Below are positions 59,662 to 64,000 of a stretch of DNA of 64,000 nt, piece after piece; position 1 is the stretch's first letter; each line of letters begins with the position of its first letter. Location: the NCBI RefSeq assembly GCF_027925525.1, contig NZ_BSDJ01000006.1:124001-188000 (forward strand), written 5' to 3'. The notes below the pieces were generated by a model. It did no database searches and was not told the DNA's origin. It saw only the letters and a list, made by a program, of their open reading frames with translations. Source of the stretch: Paenibacillus tyrphae. Its GTDB lineage: Bacteria > Bacillota > Bacilli > Paenibacillales > NBRC-103111. The position numbers and the translations under genes are program-made.

Positions 59662-60366
59662 TTATGTCTTTTGTACTTTTCGCCAGTATTGACGCGTTTC
59701 TTCTTCACGTACGATATACCCGAGTTTTATAAGTTCTTTTCGAAGGTCTTTTATATCTTTAACGTCTTTCTTTTGCAATGCAATTTCTCTCGCCCTCATT
59801 AAAGCATTAGCAGTTGTTGATATATCAGGCGTATCAGGCACCCATCGTCTATACTCACATTTAAATGGATCCCCTTCCGACGACCAGGAATAACCGTGTC
59901 TCTTGAAACCATCAACGACCATTTTGGGGGATTCATCAATTTTCTCCCGTGCAAGTTCATATCCTGATTTCCCGAGGATCACCAGTTGTTTCTCATCTAA
60001 GAAAACAGTGTCGATCTCCTTTTGTCCGATTGTTTGCTTGAGTCCATCTTTATCAAGTTGAACTTCTTCATCAGTAATTGTTACAACAAGTGTCTCCTTC
60101 ACCGCGATAGAGGCAACCACGAGACCTGCGATTAAACCCAGAAGCGCCAGAATCGTATCCAACAAAATGCCACTAAAGGAGTTGATTAGTTTCAAAGGTC
60201 CCTCAAATGGCACCCACGGAAGTTTTAATGCCCAGGCTGCCAGTTTCGGCAGGAAATAGCCCAGTACAAGTCCTGCTGCTCCAAATCCTCCATACAAGCT
60301 GATTCCTGTTGTTGCAGAAAAGCCTACAACAGTTTTTTTATTGTTTGGTGATATAGCTCCCGTCAT
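59662..60366 (-). CDS. yqeB: YqeB-like membrane protein
   Basis: A 234-residue protein with two N-terminal hydrophobic hairpins (about 25-50 and 62-90) and a cytosolic C-terminal domain rich in charged residues. It recalls B. subtilis YqeB ('GLVLGYFLPKLAAWALKLPW', 'VVDGFKRHGYSWSSEGDPF', 'YRRWVPDTPD'). Function unknown. It follows the TetR gene by 5 bases and is probably its regulated partner. AT-rich. Confidence 0.75.
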   Translation of the reverse strand: MTGAISPNNKKTVVGFSATTGISLYGGFGAAGLVLGYFLPKLAAWALKLPWVPFEGPLKLINSFSGILLDTILALLGLIAGLVVASIAVKETLVVTITDEEVQLDKDGLKQTIGQKEIDTVFLDEKQLVILGKSGYELAREKIDESPKMVVDGFKRHGYSWSSEGDPFKCEYRRWVPDTPDISTTANALMRAREIALQKKDVKDIKDLRKELIKLGYIVREEETRQYWRKVQKT

Positions 60367-60371
60367 TTAGT

Positions 60372-61025
60372 TCACCTTCCATTGTCTAAGGGTTTCTTTT
60401 CCTTTGGGCTGATGACGGCTGTCTCAACAATGTTTACGAGTTCGCTACTATATGTTTCCAGATCAACCTTCTTTGTTATTGGAGTGTTAAGCATATACTC
60501 TCCAATGGCACCTTGAATCAAATTGGACATAACATCAACATTAAATTTTCCAAAGACTCCTTGTTCTTGGCCATCGTGTAGTATTTGTTGAAGTTCATTC
60601 ATGAGGAGATCTTCCTGGTCATCACTTAACTTATAGTACGGAATATTCTCGGGTGTTCTGGCATTAAAAATAATTTCTAACAGGGCTGTATTACGTTCAT
60701 GATGGGTACCTTGATAAGCCAGGCTTGCCGATATAAATGCATTCAGTTTTTTCTGAGGAGTATCTTCTTTACCTACTCTCTCCAATATATACGCAGTAGA
60801 TCTTTCTAAAAGGCTGTTTAGTAAATGATTCATCAAATCACTTTTATCCGAAAAATGATAAGAAATCAGTCCTGTGCTTATTCCCGCATTTTTTGCAATT
60901 TGAGCAAGGCTTGCTTTTACGTAACCAATATCATCAAGTGTTCTGATCGCGGCTTCTATAATTTGTTCACGTCTTGCTTCAGCGATAAACGACTGTTTTC
61001 CTTTTTCTTTGTTAGCTTCCTTCAT
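60372..61025 (-). CDS. TetR-family regulator of the yqeB operon
   Basis: A 217-residue repressor from ATG 61025 (AAAGGAGTGAG upstream). Helix-turn-helix 'ASLAQIAKNAGISTGLISYHFSDKSDLM' is read near 37-64, and the C-terminal TetR_C helices follow. It is cotranscribed with yqeB (5-base gap). The inverted repeat ATTATTTTATT...AATAAAATAAT lies upstream and may be its operator. Inducer unknown. Confidence 0.88.
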   Translation of the reverse strand: MKEANKEKGKQSFIAEARREQIIEAAIRTLDDIGYVKASLAQIAKNAGISTGLISYHFSDKSDLMNHLLNSLLERSTAYILERVGKEDTPQKKLNAFISASLAYQGTHHERNTALLEIIFNARTPENIPYYKLSDDQEDLLMNELQQILHDGQEQGVFGKFNVDVMSNLIQGAIGEYMLNTPITKKVDLETYSSELVNIVETAVISPKEKKPLDNGR

Positions 61026-61041
61026 TACACTCACTCCTTTG

Positions 61042-61091
61042 ATTATTTTATTAACCATTCAATTTTTTGTTTAGTTGATCAATAAAATAAT
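61042..61091. promoter_or_regulatory. AT-rich inverted repeat upstream of tetR-yqeB
   Basis: ATTATTTTATT (61042-61052) and AATAAAATAAT (61081-61091), 11-bp perfect arms separated by 28 bp, in the promoter region. Possible operator or cruciform. Confidence 0.4.
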
Positions 61092-61265
61092 ATCATAAAA
61101 AAATATGAAGTCAACGCATTCGGATAGAACAGCATCCCCCAGAATAGCTGTGAAGGTCCAAGCTCCTAGCCCCGTCAGTGCCTATCTATAAGTGGATCTT
61201 AACGTTGTTTCTCCATTTGCACGAGGAATCCAAAGGAGTGTCTAGTCCAGCAAAGTGAACAATTG

Positions 61266-61294
61266 TTGACTTCACGGTCAAGAATTGATATCAT
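61266..61294 (+). promoter_or_regulatory. Promoter/operator of the OYE-linked tetR gene
   Basis: TTGACT (61266-61271), 17-base spacer, TATCAT (61289-61294). TTGACTTCACGGTCAA (61266-61281) is an imperfect dyad over the -35, sharing 12 of 16 bases with the perfect dyad at 61905-61920. The -10 ends only 6 bases before the ATG, predicting a leaderless mRNA. Confidence 0.6.
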
Positions 61295-61300
61295 GGCGCT

Positions 61301-61885
61301 ATGAGCAGACCAAGAGAATTTGATGTCGATCGTGCACTGCACCAGTCTATGGAAGTGTTCTGGAAGAAAGGCTTTAAGTCGACTTCCTTTGAGGATTTGA
61401 CCCGTACGACGCAGGTTAAGAAGCAAAGTTTGTATTGCGTATTTGAAGATAAGCGGGCCTTGTTTTTAAAGGCGCTGGCGCTGTATCGCGAACAGAGTAT
61501 ATCCGTGCTGGAAGAACTGGCCTCTCGGGAGGAAGTGTCCCCCTTGAAAAAGCTGGAGGCCATACGCGATGCTAAGCTATGTCAAGGCAACGAAACCATT
61601 CGTAGAGGATGCCTCATAGTCAATTCCGTGCTGGAATTCGGAACCGACGACGAGGAGGTAACCCACGAAGTAGAGATGATGTTCGCCAAGGTCGAACAAA
61701 TACTGGAGAAGATCATCCGCAGCGGTCAGGAACAGCAGCTCATTACGACCCGCCATACCAGCCAAGAGCTTGCTGCTTATCTGAACAATGCGCTTCTCGG
61801 TGCGAAAATCATGGAGAGATCGGGCGCTTCCCGAGAGCGGATCGATGCGGTCTTGCGTACGTCTTTTGCGATGCTTGAACGTTGA
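61301..61885 (+). CDS. TetR-family regulator upstream of Old Yellow Enzyme gene
   Basis: A 194-residue AcrR/TetR-type protein ('FDVDRALHQSMEVFWKKGFK', 'TSFEDLTRTTQVKKQSLYCV'). The N-terminus MSRPREF is that of the YxaF/NemR-like subgroup that controls flavin oxidoreductases and responds to electrophiles. A Cys in 'RRGCLIV' is conserved in that group as I recall. No ribosome site precedes ATG 61301, and the promoter -10 ends at 61294, consistent with leaderless translation. Operators at its own promoter and before the downstream oxidoreductase suggest it controls both. Confidence 0.85.
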   Translation: MSRPREFDVDRALHQSMEVFWKKGFKSTSFEDLTRTTQVKKQSLYCVFEDKRALFLKALALYREQSISVLEELASREEVSPLKKLEAIRDAKLCQGNETIRRGCLIVNSVLEFGTDDEEVTHEVEMMFAKVEQILEKIIRSGQEQQLITTRHTSQELAAYLNNALLGAKIMERSGASRERIDAVLRTSFAMLER

Positions 61886-61904
61886 TCTTTTTTTTGCGAA
61901 GTTT

Positions 61905-61920
61905 TTGACTACGTAGTCAA
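61905..61920. promoter_or_regulatory. Perfect TetR-type palindrome TTGACTACGTAGTCAA
   Basis: 16-bp perfect dyad, 195 bases before the oxidoreductase start. The half-site matches the one at the tetR promoter. Confidence 0.65.
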
Positions 61921-62114
61921 TAAAGGATTTGGTTGGTAAACAATGGATGACCTAAGGGAGATTGGGGTAGATTAAAGGAGGTGGTTCTCCGGGATTATCC
62001 AAGTACATGAGTGAACATCCCAATTTGCTGCTGACTGTAATCTTTAAACGCTGATGACAACATGTAGGGTTATTTACATAATTCAATCCAATCTAATTAA
62101 ATTTGGAGGTTATT

Positions 62115-63155
62115 ATGAGTTATTCTCAATCTGTTCAGGCCTTGTTCGAACCGTTCACAGCCGGAAAAATGACTCTGTCTAATCGTATCGTGATGGCACC
62201 GATGACCCGGCAATTTTCCCCGGACGGCGTACCGGGGGCGGATGTGTCCGCCTATTACCGCCGCAGGGCCGAAAACGGTGTCGGACTTATCGTGACGGAA
62301 GGTACGGTGATCAACCATCCGGATGCGTCCAATTCCGCCAACGTACCGCATTTCTATGGCGAAGCTGCATTAAACGGCTGGGCAAACGTAGTGACTGAGG
62401 TACACAAGGCGGGCGGACGGATCATACCGCAGATTTGGCATATGGGAGCGCGAGGCCATGTAGGCGATTATTCGGAATCGGAAATCGCCGCGCTCGTCCA
62501 AGGCTTCGCACAGGCAGCATCCGAAGCCAAGCGGCTTGGCTTCGACGGCATCGAGCTCCACGGTGCGCATGGATATTTAATCGACCAATTCTTCTGGGAG
62601 AAAACCAATACGCGAACCGACAGCTATGGTGGCGACATGGTTGCGCGCACCCGCTTTGCAGTAGAGGTTATCGAAGCTTGCCGCCGCGCCGTCGGGCCGG
62701 AATTCCCGATCGTGCTGCGTTTCTCGCAATGGAAGGCGAGTGACTACACAGCGAAATTGGCTGAAACGCCGGAGCTGCTGGAACAGTTCCTGGCGCCCTT
62801 GATCGACGCCGGCGTCGATATTTTCCACTGCTCAACGCGCCGTTTCTGGGAGCCGGAGTTCGAAGGCTCGGACCTGAATCTTGCCGGATGGACCAAAAAG
62901 TTGACGGGGAAACCGACGATTACGGTTGGATCAGTTGGTCTCGACGAGGACTTTATGAGTCTCTTTACCGAAGGAAAGGGAGCTGATAATTCGAAGATCG
63001 ACGGGTTAATCGAGAGGCTGGAACGTCAAGAATTTGATCTGGTAGCCATAGGTCGGGCGTTATTGGTAGACCCTACTTGGGCAAACAAGATCCGCGAAGG
63101 CCGAACAGCCGAATTGGTCCCCTTTACGTCTGAGGCAGTGAAAACACTTTATTAA
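62115..63155 (+). CDS. Old Yellow Enzyme-type NADH:flavin oxidoreductase
   Basis: A 346-residue FMN enzyme of the ene-reductase family, probably reducing alpha,beta-unsaturated carbonyls or other electrophiles with NAD(P)H. The N-terminal 'SNRIVMAPMTRQFSPDG' (about 20-36) and 'LIVTEGTVINHP' are FMN contacts. 'FDGIELHGAHGYLIDQFF' (His-x-x-His near 145-155) holds the substrate-anion site, and 'IGRALLVDPTWANKI' near the end binds the FMN phosphate. ATG 62115 follows TGGAGG by 5 bases. Preceded by its likely TetR regulator and operator. Confidence 0.92.
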   Translation: MSYSQSVQALFEPFTAGKMTLSNRIVMAPMTRQFSPDGVPGADVSAYYRRRAENGVGLIVTEGTVINHPDASNSANVPHFYGEAALNGWANVVTEVHKAGGRIIPQIWHMGARGHVGDYSESEIAALVQGFAQAASEAKRLGFDGIELHGAHGYLIDQFFWEKTNTRTDSYGGDMVARTRFAVEVIEACRRAVGPEFPIVLRFSQWKASDYTAKLAETPELLEQFLAPLIDAGVDIFHCSTRRFWEPEFEGSDLNLAGWTKKLTGKPTITVGSVGLDEDFMSLFTEGKGADNSKIDGLIERLERQEFDLVAIGRALLVDPTWANKIREGRTAELVPFTSEAVKTLY

Positions 63156-63178
63156 GTAGCAGGAGTCCCTGCTATAGC

Positions 63179-63237
63179 GCAGCAAAAACGGCAATCCGAA
63201 GGAGGCGCTGCTTCCCGGATTGCCGTTTTCATTTGCT
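63179..63237. terminator. Rho-independent terminator (bidirectional)
   Basis: AAAACGGCAATCCG / CGGATTGCCGTTTT stem, extended by outer CAGCAAA/TTTGCTG, between the oxidoreductase and convergent XRE gene. Confidence 0.85.
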
Positions 63238-63242
63238 GCGGA

Positions 63243-63803
63243 TCAAGAAGGGTAAAGGATGATGTTATGATACATCGTCTTCTGATCCGTTTTATTCGTA
63301 TAAATATGGCTTTGGTCCGCCGTAAACCGAAGCGCGTCCCCCACCTTCAGCGTGTACGTCTTCTGCTGGATCGTGATGTCCAGCTCCCCTTGCATCATCA
63401 AAATGTACTCTTCGATCCCCTCGTTATGAGGCTCCGAAATGTGGGTGCAGTTCGCTTCCATTTCTACCGTATAAATTTCAAAGCGCTTCTGCTGGTCGAA
63501 CGGAACGAGTGGGAACGCCCGGTACCGGCCCTCTTCCTCCACAAAAGGCTCCAAATTCTCAAAGCGGAAATGCGTGACCTTGGCCGGTTCCTCTTCGATC
63601 AGAGACGTAAACGAGATGCGCAGCCCGTTCACGATTTTCCACAGGATCGAGATCGTCGGGTTCGAATCGCCGCGTTCGATTTGTCCTAACATCGCTTTGC
63701 TGACCCCTGTCAGCTCCGCTACCTGGTCGAGGCTGAGCGAGCGGGCTTTGCGGATGGCCTGTAGGCTTTTGCCGATTTTCTTATGAATTTGTTCGTGCTC
63801 CAT
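63243..63803 (-). CDS. XRE-family regulator with C-terminal cupin domain
   Basis: A 186-residue regulator from ATG 63803, with GGGAGG 6 bases upstream; a longer frame to 63905 lacks a site. HTH_3 domain ('LSLDQVAELTGVSKAMLGQI', about 20-39, then 'ERGDSNPTISILWKI') and a cupin barrel ('EPHNEGIEEYILMMQGELDI', about 124-143). Such HTH-cupin proteins repress metabolic genes and sense small molecules bound in the cupin. The controlled genes are probably beyond the window's right edge, where AT-rich promoter-like sequence starts. Confidence 0.9.
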   Translation of the reverse strand: MEHEQIHKKIGKSLQAIRKARSLSLDQVAELTGVSKAMLGQIERGDSNPTISILWKIVNGLRISFTSLIEEEPAKVTHFRFENLEPFVEEEGRYRAFPLVPFDQQKRFEIYTVEMEANCTHISEPHNEGIEEYILMMQGELDITIQQKTYTLKVGDALRFTADQSHIYTNKTDQKTMYHNIILYPS

Positions 63804-64000
63804 GATATCCTCCCATGCTGCTTTACTCTCTCCATTATAAACGAACGGCGGTAGCGCACAACGGTTCTGTTGGGATTTGCCGGCGGGAAGAAAATTTTTT
63901 TCCAAGGTGACGGTTTAACCTATGTACAATATCACGTACATATGTATAATATAGTGTAAGTACACCATAGCGCACAATGGTTTATTATATTATACAACAT

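Noticed and set aside
1..64000. CRISPR arrays, rRNA, tRNA, tmRNA, RNase P RNA, complete insertion sequences, prophage
   Set aside because: No regularly spaced direct repeats, no recognisable rRNA/tRNA sequences and no transposase, integrase or phage genes were found on reading. An automated RNA scan could still find a missed small RNA.

Overview
The window looks like a chromosomal segment of a moderately GC-rich Firmicute of the Paenibacillaceae, most likely Paenibacillus or a close relative. The evidence is the gene content: a DnaB/DnaI helicase-loader pair, HemQ, YumB/YumC/YuiB-type genes, a Bacillus-type sdhCAB operon, split gcvPA/gcvPB, a LytST-CstA unit, CcpA-type cre sites, strong AGGAGG ribosome sites with frequent TTG/GTG starts, and a GH88 enzyme very like the 377-residue unsaturated glucuronyl hydrolase known from 'Bacillus' sp. 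GL1 (a Paenibacillus). No rRNA, tRNA, CRISPR array, complete insertion sequence or prophage was seen.

Layout. 1-1.6 kb: tail of a CUT1 sugar ABC transporter (two permeases). 1.7-6.0 kb: redox and haem genes (yumC, yumB, hemQ) with small membrane proteins. 6.1-9.3 kb: a palindromic element, then dnaB-dnaI. 9.4-13.5 kb: trxA, uvrC with an extra acidic linker, and a convergent CPBP protease overlapping the end of uvrC. 13.7-17.3 kb: a c-di-AMP riboswitch in front of ktrB-ktrA and a CPA1 antiporter (potassium homeostasis). 17.3-21.7 kb: a LysR regulator divergent from sdhCAB. 21.8-23.9 kb: an AT-rich agr-like quorum-sensing island with an AgrB-type protease, a 43-residue AgrD-like peptide lacking the usual Cys/Ser, a kinase-less membrane protein and two stand-alone LytTR proteins. 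24.1-26.4 kb: LacI regulator plus GH88 enzyme. 26.5-31.4 kb: AT-rich secreted proteins (FN3-cohesin-dockerin-like protein; a small duplicated-motif protein), then an ECF sigma/anti-sigma pair. 31.4-36.1 kb: ybdD-cstA and LytS/LytR-type two-component genes. 36.3-39.3 kb: zinc-ribbon protein, ArsR/MFS pair, RDD protein.

39.3-46.4 kb is a glycine/serine catabolism locus. gcvT-gcvPA-gcvPB (minus) and gcvH-sdaAB-sdaAA (plus) diverge from a shared region, and each transcript starts with its own tandem glycine riboswitch plus terminator. Together they would turn surplus glycine into C1 units, serine and then pyruvate. 46.6-48.6 kb: a long structured leader before an alanine/glycine:sodium symporter. 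48.6-51.3 kb: a YtrA-type operon whose GntR gene appears to start at an AUA codon. 51.3-55.7 kb: amidohydrolase plus CUT1 ABC transporter. 55.7-57.5 kb: TetR regulator and a Fur-box-controlled siderophore-binding lipoprotein. 57.5-57.9 kb: a complex inverted-repeat element.

57.9-61.0 kb is AT-rich: Nudix hydrolase, an Lnu(B)-like lincosamide nucleotidyltransferase gene preceded by a 16-codon leader peptide and a hairpin that buries its ribosome-binding site, then a tetR-yqeB pair. 61.3-63.8 kb: a probably leaderless TetR gene sharing an operator type with an Old Yellow Enzyme gene, then an XRE-cupin regulator.

The most noteworthy items are the non-canonical agr-like island, the drug-resistance attenuator, the paired glycine riboswitches with sdaAB-sdaAA, the uncharacterised leader RNA of the symporter, the AUA start and the inverted-repeat elements. 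All identifications come from reading the sequence and from memory of protein families; no database search was run.
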